DNA of 7,037 nt from Bacteroidales bacterium (GCA_030600625.1 JAUVLS010000069.1:1-7037), one strand, 5' to 3'. Positions 1 to 6,900 are shown, counted from the first letter of the stretch. Notes: generated by a model not told the origin, from the letters alone. Numbers and translations are program-made.

Positions 1-4
1 TTAA

Positions 5-20
5 ACCGGCAGGCAGGTTA
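5..20. repeat. Small GC-rich element downstream of etfA
   Basis: This short GC-rich patch (about 77% GC over positions 5-17) sits in otherwise AT-rich DNA just past the etfA stop codon. It contains the tandem word GGCAGGCAGG, and AACC and GGTT flank an 8-nt centre. Its end, GGCAGGTTA at 12-20, is the exact inverse of TAACCTGCC at 1028-1036, so related elements lie on both sides of etfA. It may be a degenerate dispersed palindrome of the REP type, or part of the etfA transcript end. The window edge cuts off the context. Confidence 0.4.
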
Positions 21-25
21 AGTAT

Positions 26-991
26 TTATTTTATTTCCTTAACTGCCTGAATAAAATCAGGTAATACTTTAGCAGTATCGCCAATTATTCCATAATCTGC
101 AGCTTCGAAAATTGGTGCATCTTTATCTGTATTAATAGCTACAATACATTTAGATGAACTAATCCCCGCTAAATGCTGTATTGCGCCAGATATACCGGCA
201 GCAATATATAAGTTAGGAGCAATAATTTTCCCTGTTTGTCCGGTATGTTCTTCGTGAGGTCTCCAACCTTCGTCAGAAACAGGGCGTGAACAAGCTGTAG
301 CAGCACCTAATAAGTCTGCCAATTCCTCAATCGGGCTCCAATTATCACCTGATTTCATACCACGACCACCTGAAACAACAATCTCTGCATCAGTTAATAG
401 TATTTTGCCTGTTTGTTTTTGAACATTAGAAACAGTTGTCTTGAACAAATCATCGCTTAATGCAGGCTCAAAGCTTTCAATAGCAAGAGATTTAATATTT
501 TCTTCGAATTCAAAAGAGTTTTGTGCTAAAGTAAGAATCTTAATATCCGACTTTATAACAAGGTTTGAATACGCTTTACCTGAATATACTTTTTTGAAAA
601 TAGTGAAAGGTTCAACGCTTGATGGTAATTTACTAACACCTGCACCTAAACCGGCTTTTAACTTTACTGATAATCGTGGAGCTAATGCTTTACCTGTATT
701 ATTATGAGCAATAATAACAAGTTTTGCTCCTTCTTTTTCAGCTACCTCTGATATAACTGACGTATAAGCCTGATTATCTAAATTTTTTAATTTATCATTG
801 TTTACAGATATTATTTTATCTGCGGCATAATTTCCAAGCTTCTTAAGTTCATCTTCCTGAACATCACCAATTGAAAGGGCTACAGTTTGGATATTCAACA
901 TTTCAGCAATTTTACTTGCATAGGAAACTAATTCAAAAGACATTTTCTTGAATTTTCCGTCCCAATTTTCTGTAAATACTAATACTGACAT
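26..991 (-). CDS. etfA: Electron transfer flavoprotein, alpha subunit (EtfA)
   Basis: This is the FAD-carrying large subunit of the soluble EtfAB heterodimer. It accepts electrons from flavin dehydrogenases, typically acyl-CoA dehydrogenases, and passes them to ETF:quinone oxidoreductase at the membrane. The protein has 321 residues, normal for the family. The N-terminal half (about 1-180) is the Rossmann-like ETF domain. The C-terminal half is the FAD-binding domain, with SGGRG at 207-211, SRP at 235-237, GQTG at 251-254 and a full match to the classical ETF-alpha signature from Leu261 to Asn287 (LYIAAGISGAIQH, then G276 and IVAIN). The ATG at 991 begins directly with the first beta strand (MSVLVFTEN), as expected; no strong Shine-Dalgarno site precedes it. 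It lies 71 bp behind etfB on the same strand and is presumably co-transcribed. Identity is secure. Whether this is a conventional or an electron-bifurcating ETF cannot be settled from this subunit alone. Confidence 0.97.
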   Translation of the reverse strand: MSVLVFTENWDGKFKKMSFELVSYASKIAEMLNIQTVALSIGDVQEDELKKLGNYAADKIISVNNDKLKNLDNQAYTSVISEVAEKEGAKLVIIAHNNTGKALAPRLSVKLKAGLGAGVSKLPSSVEPFTIFKKVYSGKAYSNLVIKSDIKILTLAQNSFEFEENIKSLAIESFEPALSDDLFKTTVSNVQKQTGKILLTDAEIVVSGGRGMKSGDNWSPIEELADLLGAATACSRPVSDEGWRPHEEHTGQTGKIIAPNLYIAAGISGAIQHLAGISSSKCIVAINTDKDAPIFEAADYGIIGDTAKVLPDFIQAVKEIK

Positions 992-1027
992 ATCTTATTT
1001 TATTAAATTCTTAATTAAGTTTATTTA

Positions 1028-1053
1028 TAACCTGCCAGTCAGACAGGCTGGCG
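1028..1053. repeat. GC-rich imperfect palindrome between etfB and etfA
   Basis: The 71-bp gap between etfB and etfA is very AT-rich except for this patch, which is about 70% GC over 1031-1053. GCCAG (1034-1038) can pair with CTGGC (1048-1052) around a 9-nt loop, and CCTG (1031-1034) can alternatively pair with CAGG (1044-1047). It shares the 9-bp word TAACCTGCC, in inverted orientation, with the patch at 12-20 beyond etfA. It resembles a small dispersed palindromic repeat. In the transcript it would form a modest hairpin that could affect the relative amounts of etfB and etfA mRNA. Confidence 0.5.
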
Positions 1054-1062
1054 ATTCCTGAT

Positions 1063-1812
1063 TTAAATAACTTTTGCTTCGTTTTGAAGCAGAGTTACTA
1101 ATTCTTTTAAATTATCAGGTTCAATCATTTTACATGGTGGTTTTGGCTGTGGCAGTTCGAAATTAACTATTTCAGTTAAAGCATCAACTTCAACAGGTGC
1201 AACCACATTTAAAGGCTTTTTACGAGCCATCATAATACCACGCATTGCAGCAATCATTGGTTCTTTAGCAATGCCTTTTTGTGCAATAGCAACTAGAGGT
1301 AATTCAGAAGTTACTTCTTCAGTTCCACCATCTATGTCACGTTTTATTTTAACCTGACCATTTTCAATATTTACTGCAGATACTGCAGAAACTGAAGGAA
1401 TATTTAAAAATTCTGCTAACATACCACCTACTGCTGATCCATTATAATCGGCAGATTCAATTCCATTAAAAATTAAATCGAAAAGATTGCTCTTTAAGTA
1501 TTCTGCAATTTGCGCTGCCACAAAATATGCGTCTGTTGGTTCGGCATCAATTCTTACTGCATCGTCAGCACCAATAGCTAAAGCTTTTCTCATTGTAGGT
1601 TCAGCATCTTTTTCTCCAACTGTTATTACTGTAATATTTTCAATTGAATTTGCTGCATCTGATTTAAGTTCTATAGCTCTGGTTAATGCAAGTTCATCCC
1701 AGGGATTAATAATCCATTGTACGCCGGTTGTATCAAAAGCTGTATTATCATTTACAAACTTAGCTTTTGTAGTAGTGTCCGGAACATTACTTAAGCAAAT
1801 TAGAATTTTCAT
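1063..1812 (-). CDS. etfB: Electron transfer flavoprotein, beta subunit (EtfB)
   Basis: This is the small subunit of EtfAB; it binds AMP in conventional ETFs and carries the loop that docks onto partner dehydrogenases. The 249-residue length is typical. Visible features are the N-terminal strand and loop MKILICLSNVPDTT, the NPWDE motif at 36-40, a nucleotide-binding stretch at about 117-141 (GIESADYNG, then GGMLAEFLNIP), an ETF-beta signature region at about 154-176 (KRDIDGG, then ELP, slightly off the strict pattern), and the recognition-loop region EPMIAAMRGIMMARKKPL at 184-201. The ATG at 1812 opens the usual MKIL start. Its leader is A-rich without a Shine-Dalgarno site, normal for Bacteroidota. 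It is the first gene of the etfB-etfA pair, with a good promoter candidate about 100 bp upstream. The usual neighbour, an acyl-CoA dehydrogenase, could lie beyond the left edge. I did not resolve whether it belongs to the bifurcating subgroup. Confidence 0.97.
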   Translation of the reverse strand: MKILICLSNVPDTTTKAKFVNDNTAFDTTGVQWIINPWDELALTRAIELKSDAANSIENITVITVGEKDAEPTMRKALAIGADDAVRIDAEPTDAYFVAAQIAEYLKSNLFDLIFNGIESADYNGSAVGGMLAEFLNIPSVSAVSAVNIENGQVKIKRDIDGGTEEVTSELPLVAIAQKGIAKEPMIAAMRGIMMARKKPLNVVAPVEVDALTEIVNFELPQPKPPCKMIEPDNLKELVTLLQNEAKVI

Positions 1813-1922
1813 TTAATCTTTATTTAAGTTAATAATTAAATTCATTTTTATTATTTTGTTCGAAAAAATCAAAGACCTAAGATCTTGCAAGCCAATATAT
1901 TAAAACACATCTAAAATTTAGT

Positions 1923-1953
1923 CAAAAATACAATTTGTTCACAAGTTTGCAAA
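1923..1953 (-). promoter_or_regulatory. Probable Bacteroidota-type promoter for etfBA
   Basis: Read on the minus strand, TTTG (1953-1950) is followed after exactly 19 bases by TATTTTTG (1930-1923). This matches both elements of the known Bacteroidota sigma consensus, TTTG near -33 and TAnnTTTG near -7, at normal spacing. Transcription would start near 1914-1918, giving an etfB leader of about 100 nt. A second -7-like match (minus strand 1957-1950, TATCTTTG) overlaps the -33 box, with only an imperfect upstream partner. AT-rich DNA produces such matches by chance, so this is a sequence-based prediction. Confidence 0.55.
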
Positions 1954-2007
1954 GATAAAAATAAGTGCCTTACAAAACAAGAAGCCAAACTTACTAATAA
2001 TTATATA

Positions 2008-2021
2008 AATATGTACATATT
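2008..2021. repeat. 14-bp perfect palindrome (possible operator)
   Basis: AATATGTACATATT is a perfect 14-bp palindrome lying between the two divergent genes, upstream of the predicted etfB promoter. Perfect dyads of this length can be binding sites for dimeric regulators, but in such AT-rich DNA chance is a real alternative. Confidence 0.3.
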
Positions 2022-2050
2022 AAAAGCTTGTAATTAGTCAACAATATGCT

Positions 2051-2069
2051 TTTTGGAATTATTCTAAAA
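2051..2069. repeat. 19-bp imperfect dyad, similar to the one at 2194-2208
   Basis: TTTTGGAATTATTCTAAAA is symmetric around position 2060 with a single mismatched pair (G2055 and T2065). Its core GGAAT-ATTCTA recurs at 2194-2208 as GGAATAATTATTCTA. Two related dyads in one intergenic region suggest a pair of operator sites, possibly for a regulator of the transporter. I do not recognise the motif as a specific Fur, MntR or other regulator box. Confidence 0.3.
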
Positions 2070-2194
2070 AACTCGGACAAACTTAACAATTTGAATTAAT
2101 TACAAGTCATTAAATTACAACCTGATTTTAACAAATTTTAGTTTATTTATTAACAATTTTTCTTAATCTATCAAACACTTTCATTATGTCAACG

Positions 2195-2206
2195 GAATAA
2201 TTATTC
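2195..2206. repeat. 12-bp perfect palindrome upstream of the transporter
   Basis: GAATAATTATTC is a perfect 12-bp palindrome about 120 bp upstream of the transporter start codon. With its flanks it reads GGAATAATTATTCTA and resembles the dyad at 2051-2069. The AT-rich, symmetric form loosely recalls metalloregulator sites, but the match is too weak to name a regulator. Confidence 0.3.
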
Positions 2207-2257
2207 TACAATTCTCAGAAAGTTAAATTTATTAATGATTTACTGTGATATTAAGTG

Positions 2258-2285
2258 TTTGTAATTTGTAGATTGTATTTTAGAG
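2258..2285 (+). repeat. Degenerate heptamer repeat TTTGTAn upstream of the transporter
   Basis: Four consecutive 7-base units read TTTGTAA, TTTGTAG, ATTGTAT and TTTAGAG, with the last one decayed. Further TTTGTA words follow at 2287-2292 and 2309-2314. The array ends about 45 bp before the transporter start codon, so it lies in the promoter region. It could be a tandem activator site or only low-complexity sequence. Confidence 0.3.
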
Positions 2286-2304
2286 TTTTGTAAATAAGTC
2301 TGAT

Positions 2305-2312
2305 TAAATTTG
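2305..2312 (+). promoter_or_regulatory. Weak candidate -7 box for the transporter gene
   Basis: TAAATTTG fits the Bacteroidota -7 pattern TAnnTTTG exactly. No good -33 TTTG lies at normal spacing: the nearest (2287-2290) is only 14 bases upstream, and TTTA at 2279-2282 is a 3 of 4 match at 22. Transcription from here would start about 10 nt before the ATG, giving a very short leader. A start further upstream is equally possible. Confidence 0.25.
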
Positions 2313-2328
2313 TATTTAAATAAACTAA

Positions 2329-3588
2329 ATGAAAATAAAAAATTTATTAAATTCATTAGGACCCGGATTATTATGGGCCGGAGCTGCTATAGGAGTTTCA
2401 CATCTTGTACAGTCAACAAGAGCAGGTGCCTTTTTTGGTTTCCAATTAGTCGGCATAATTTTACTAATTAACCTTTTTAAATATCCATTTTTTGAATTCG
2501 GGCCAAGATATGCTTCGTCAACAGGTGAAAGTTTATTACATGGCTATAAGCGATTAGGAAAAGGAGCACTCATATTATATTTGATACTGACAATAGCAAC
2601 CATGTTTACCTTACAAGCTGCAATTACAGTTGTTACTGCCGGCTTATTTTCTTATGTTTTTCCTAATTCATTTAATATAAATATTTGGGCTATATTGATT
2701 TTAGGTATTGCAACAATAATTGTAGTATTTGGAAAGTATTCTGTTCTTGATAAGATTATCAAATTTATAATTGTACTTCTGGCATTATCTACTATTATTG
2801 CAGTTGTTTCTGCATTTACAAAAGGGTTTAACCCAAACCCGGAATATACAAGAAGTTTTAATTGGGGTTTTGGAGATATTGCTCTGCTCATAGCATTTGC
2901 AGGTTGGATGCCTTCGGCTATCGACATATCTGTTTGGCATTCGTTTTGGTCAATAGCAAAACGAAAAGAAGGCAAGCATATTCCTACAGTAAAAGAATCC
3001 TTATTCGATTTTAATATTGGGTATATAGGCACAACCGTTTTATCACTAGGATTTTTATCACTAGGTGCACTGGTAATGTATGGTTCAGGTGAAACATTTT
3101 CAAGTAACGGAACTACTTTTGCCGGACAGTTAATAAGTTTATTTACTTCCAACCTGGGAACTTGGGCCTATATACTTATTGCAATTGCAGCATTAACAAC
3201 CATGTCAAGTACTACTTTAACTTGTTTAGATGCTTACCCAAGAGTATTAAAGCCTGCAACAGAACTACTATTTCCAAAACTTAAAAAAGATGATAATGAT
3301 GACTGGAATTGGCTATCTTGGTTTTGGTTAGGGATTTTACTTTTAGGAACCTTAATTATTATTGCATTTTTCTTAAAAGGAATGAGTTTATTAGTAGATT
3401 TAGCAACAACTTTATCATTTCTTACTGCACCTATATTAGGATACCTAAATTTTAAGGTTGTAACTGGTAAAAATGTCCCTCTGGAACATCAACCTAAAAC
3501 ATGGTTGAAAATCCTATCCTGGATTGGTTTAATTGTTTTAACCGAATTCAGTATATACTATATTATCTGGAGGATATTTTTAATATAA
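2329..3588 (+). CDS. Divergent Nramp-superfamily transporter with altered metal site
   Basis: This is a 419-residue inner-membrane protein with about 11 hydrophobic segments (roughly 11-29, 35-55, 80-110, 118-135, 142-163, 181-208, 229-252, 278-298, 330-349, 352-373 and 391-413) and the LeuT-like Nramp fold. Family hallmarks are GPG at 11-13, the Gly/Ala-rich start of segment 1, MP at 194-195 in segment 6 and SSTTLT at 294-299 in segment 8. Canonical Nramp proteins import Mn2+ or Fe2+ with protons, using Asp and Asn of the segment-1 DPGN motif. Here the collinear positions 22-25 read GVSH, and the segment-6 MPH is MPS. The substrate is therefore uncertain: another divalent metal or a different solute. 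From memory, Bacteroidota carry many proteins of this type, usually annotated simply as Nramp family. The ATG at 2329 has an A-rich leader without a Shine-Dalgarno site. It is a single gene, divergent from etfBA and convergent with rpoC. I withhold the name mntH. Confidence 0.85.
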   Translation: MKIKNLLNSLGPGLLWAGAAIGVSHLVQSTRAGAFFGFQLVGIILLINLFKYPFFEFGPRYASSTGESLLHGYKRLGKGALILYLILTIATMFTLQAAITVVTAGLFSYVFPNSFNINIWAILILGIATIIVVFGKYSVLDKIIKFIIVLLALSTIIAVVSAFTKGFNPNPEYTRSFNWGFGDIALLIAFAGWMPSAIDISVWHSFWSIAKRKEGKHIPTVKESLFDFNIGYIGTTVLSLGFLSLGALVMYGSGETFSSNGTTFAGQLISLFTSNLGTWAYILIAIAALTTMSSTTLTCLDAYPRVLKPATELLFPKLKKDDNDDWNWLSWFWLGILLLGTLIIIAFFLKGMSLLVDLATTLSFLTAPILGYLNFKVVTGKNVPLEHQPKTWLKILSWIGLIVLTEFSIYYIIWRIFLI

Positions 3589-3616
3589 AAAAGGTGAACC
3601 TCTCGATTCACCTTTT
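3589..3616. terminator. Bidirectional intrinsic terminator between converging genes
   Basis: AAAAGGTGAA (3589-3598) and TTCACCTTTT (3607-3616) form a perfect 10-bp stem with an 8-nt loop. The hairpin starts right after the transporter stop codon and lies 21 bp past the DUF3467 stop on the other strand. A-runs on the left and T-runs on the right give a U-tract in either direction; it is longer on the minus strand because the A-run extends back to 3587. It should end both the transporter transcript and the rpoC-DUF3467 transcript. Confidence 0.85.
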
Positions 3617-3637
3617 CCATTATTATTATAAATTATC

Positions 3638-3961
3638 TTAAGCTTGTGCAGTGGGCCCGCCAAAATTCATTGGCATCATAGGACCACCACCTTCTGATTT
3701 TCTAATCGGGCCATGCATTTTTTCAAATTTCTCAACATTATCTTGCAATGCATTTAAAAAACGTTTTGCATGTTCCGGTGTTAAAATAATTCTGGATTTA
3801 ACTTCTGCTTTAGGAACACCAGGCATAACTCTGACAAAATCAAGAACAAATTCTGCACTGGAATGAGTAATTACAGCCAGATTCGAATATATACCTTGTG
3901 CAATATCCTCTTTTAAATCAATGTTTATTTGACCTTTTTTTTGTTTTTTTTCGTCTTCCAT
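3638..3961 (-). CDS. DUF3467 family protein, last gene of the rpoC operon
   Basis: This small 107-residue protein has no signal peptide or membrane segment, so it is probably cytosolic. I recognise it as the DUF3467 family, whose function is not established. After a charged N-terminus (MEDEKKQKKG) comes a compact domain at about 11-84, with GIYSNLAVITHSSAEFVLDF at 23-42, the conserved-looking VMPGVPKA at 45-52, and SRIILTPEHAKRFLNAL at 56-72, followed by a predicted helix. The tail (91-107) is rich in Gly, Met and Pro and probably disordered. The ATG at 3961 is 21 bp behind the rpoC stop and has a good ribosome-binding site, so co-transcription is very likely, and a terminator follows. From memory, this gene sits behind rpoC in many Bacteroidota. 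A role near RNA polymerase is only an inference from position. Confidence 0.88.
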   Translation of the reverse strand: MEDEKKQKKGQINIDLKEDIAQGIYSNLAVITHSSAEFVLDFVRVMPGVPKAEVKSRIILTPEHAKRFLNALQDNVEKFEKMHGPIRKSEGGGPMMPMNFGGPTAQA

Positions 3962-3966
3962 GATGA

Positions 3967-3972
3967 TTTCCT
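3967..3972 (-). promoter_or_regulatory. Shine-Dalgarno site of the DUF3467 gene
   Basis: On the minus strand AGGAAA lies 5 nt before the ATG at 3961, inside the 21-bp gap after rpoC. It supports this start codon. It stands out because the other visible starts in the window have A-rich leaders without such a site. Confidence 0.6.
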
Positions 3973-3982
3973 GTTTTTAAAA

Positions 3983-6900
3983 TTAATCTATATCCTTTGC
4001 AGACATTAAATTATCATACTCTTCACGAGAACCAACAATAATTTTATCATAATCACGTAAGCCTGTACCGGCAGGAATTTTATGTCCAACAATAACATTC
4101 TCTTTTAATCCTTCAAGTCCATCAACCTTTCCATTAATAGCTGCTTCATTTAAAACTTTTGTTGTTTCCTGGAACGAAGCTGCAGACATAAAACTTTTAG
4201 TTTGAAGAGCTGATTTAGTAATCCCCTGTAATACCTGACTTGATGTCGCAGGAACAGCATCCCTTGCTTCAATTAATTTCAAATCTTTACGCTTAAAAAC
4301 TGAATTTTCATCTCGTAATTTCCTTGCTGTTACAATTTGGCCAGATTTAAAAACCTGAGAATCACCCGGATCTTCAATTACTTTCTTATCATAGATCCAA
4401 TCGTTTTCATTCATGAACCCCCATTTATCAACAACTTGTTTTTCAAGAAATTTAGTATCTCCCGGATCTTCAATAACAACTTTACGCATCATCTGACGAA
4501 CAATAACCTCAAAGTGCTTATCATTAATCTTAACACCCTGTAAACGATACACTTCCTGAACTTCATTAACTATATATTCCTGAACTTTGGTAGGCCCTTT
4601 AATTGCCAATATATCTGATGGGGTAATTGCTCCATCTGACAAAGGAATACCTGCTCTAACATAATCGTTTTCCTGAACAAGAATTTGTTTTGATAATGAA
4701 ACAAGATATTTTTTAATTTCTCCGGTTTTAGAAGTAATAATAATCTCTCTGTTACCACGTTTAATTTTACCAAATGCAACTTCTCCATCAATCTCCGATA
4801 CAACTGCCGGATTTGAAGGATTTCTAGCTTCAAACAATTCAGTTACACGTGGTAAACCACCCGTTATATCACCAGATTTACCAATAGCTCTTGGAATCTT
4901 AGCTAAAATTTCTCCCGTTTTAACTTCCTGTCCATCATCAATACTCATATGAGCACCTACAGGTAAGTTGTAAGTTTTAATAACTTCACCATCTTCACCT
5001 ACCAGTTTAGCATTTGGATTTTTCTTCTTATCTCTGGTTTCTATGATTACTTTTTCTCTAAAACCAGTTTGCTCATCGGATTCCTCTTTAAATGTAATAC
5101 CTTCAATTACATTATCGAAAACTAATTTACCGTTTGCTTCCGAAATAATTAATGCATTGTAAGGATCCCATTCACAAACTACAGTATCTTTTTTAACTGT
5201 TTTACCGTGTTTTATATGCAACTTAGAACCATATGGTATATTGTGAGTTGAAAGAACAATACCAGTATTTTTATCAACAATACGCATTTCTGCAAGACGT
5301 CCTATAACAATTTTCACTTTGCTACCATCATCCTCAATTTTCTCCACTGTGCGTAACTCGTCAATTTCTACAAGGCCATCATATTTTGCAATAATACTCG
5401 AATCAGCAGCAATATTAGATGCCGTACCCCCAACATGGAAAGTTCTCAATGTAAGCTGTGTTCCTGGTTCACCAATTGATTGTGCAGCAATAACACCCAC
5501 AGCTTCACCGTTTTGAACCATCTTACCAGTTGCCAGGTTTCTTCCATAACACTTAGTACAAACTCCCCGTTTAGATTCACAAGTTAATACCGATCTTATT
5601 TCAACTTGTTCGATTGGTGAATCTTCTATGTTTTTACCAATCTCTTCAGTAATTTCTACTCCTGCACCAACTATTAATTCACCCGTAAGTGGATGATATA
5701 CATCGTGAACAGTAGTACGACCTAATATTCTTTCGTATAATGTTTCAACAATTTCCTCGTTTTTCTTAATTGCTGTTGCAATCAGGCCTCTAAGTGTACC
5801 ACAATCTTCTTCCTGAATAATAACATCTTGCGAAACATCAACTAAACGACGAGTTAAATAACCAGCATCAGCTGTTTTTAATGCAGTATCGGCCAAACCT
5901 TTACGAGCACCGTGAGTGGAAATAAAATACTCTAGTACTGATAATCCCTCTTTAAAGTTAGAAAGAATAGGGTTTTCAATAATTTCCGAACCTGAAGTAC
6001 CCGATTTTTGAGGTTTTGCCATCAATCCCCTCATACCTGAAAGCTGACGAATCTGTTCTTTAGATCCCCTTGCTCCAGAATCTAACATCATATAAACCGA
6101 ATTAAACCCTTGATTATCCGTAGATAATTTCTTCATTAAAGTTTGGGTTAATCTGGCGTTAATATGTGTCCATATATCGATAATCTGGTTATAACGTTCG
6201 TTGTTAGTAATGAAACCCATATTGTAATTGTTCAGTACCTCTTCAACTTGTTCATAACCAGCTTTAACTAATACTTCTTTTTCTTTTGGAATAATAACAT
6301 CGTCAAGGTTAAACGATAATCCACCTCTAAATGCAGTTTGATAACCAAGATTTTTAATATTATCAAGGAATTTAGCAGTTACATCAGTACCTGTATTCTT
6401 AAGTATATTACCAATAATATCTCTTAATGATTTCTTTGTTAACAGTTCGTTAATATAACCAACCTCTTTTGGAACAAACTCATTGAATATAACTCGTCCA
6501 ACGGTTGTTTCAATCAAACGAATAACTGGTTCTCCATCAACTATATCATGTGTTTTAACCTTTATACTCGCATGCATTGCTACAGCACCTTCATTATATG
6601 CGATTGTTACTTCTTCAGGAGAATAAAATGTTAAACCTTCGCCCTTAACTCCTGATCTTTGTTTTGTAATATAATACAAACCAAGTACCATATCCTGTGA
6701 AGGAACTGTAATAGGAGCTCCATTAGCAGGGTTTAAAATATTATGAGAAGCAAGCATTAACATCTGTGCTTCTAATATAGCAGCATTACCCAAAGGTAAG
6801 TGAACCGCCATTTGGTCACCATCAAAGTCAGCATTAAACGCTGTACACACAAGTGGATGTAATTGGATTGCCTTACCTTCAATTAATTTAGGTTGGAATG

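Larger units (their letters stand above)
1813..2328. other. Divergent AT-rich intergenic region, no gene seen
   Basis: This 516-bp stretch separates the divergent etfBA and transporter genes. It is strongly AT-rich and I found no convincing coding frame or recognisable RNA gene. It holds a good promoter candidate towards etfB (1923-1953), a weak -7 motif towards the transporter (2305-2312), dyads at 2008-2021, 2051-2069 and 2195-2206, an inverted repeat (2027-2036 with 2097-2106) and a heptamer repeat (2258-2285). It is longer than two simple promoters need, so it could hold operators or an unrecognised small RNA. Confidence 0.7.

Noticed and set aside
1487..1816. 109-codon open frame antisense to etfB, and similar ones antisense to etfA, the DUF3467 gene and rpoC
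   Set aside because: Their translations look like reverse-strand shadows and they overlap well-identified genes.
1813..2328. A tRNA or other structured RNA gene in the intergenic region
   Set aside because: No cloverleaf-like or GC-rich stems were found; the region is AT-rich with only short dyads.
2652..3152. 166-codon open frame on the minus strand inside the transporter gene
   Set aside because: It lies wholly antisense to a strongly conserved membrane protein, resembles no family I know and has no supporting start signals.
2329..3588. Naming the transporter mntH (Mn2+/H+ symporter)
   Set aside because: The fold and several motifs are Nramp, but the DPGN and MPH metal-site motifs are changed, so the specific function is not supported.
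4570..4833. 87-codon open frame within rpoC on the same strand
   Set aside because: It is a frame-shifted reading of conserved RpoC sequence; the main frame is uninterrupted, so there is no frameshift or nested gene to call.
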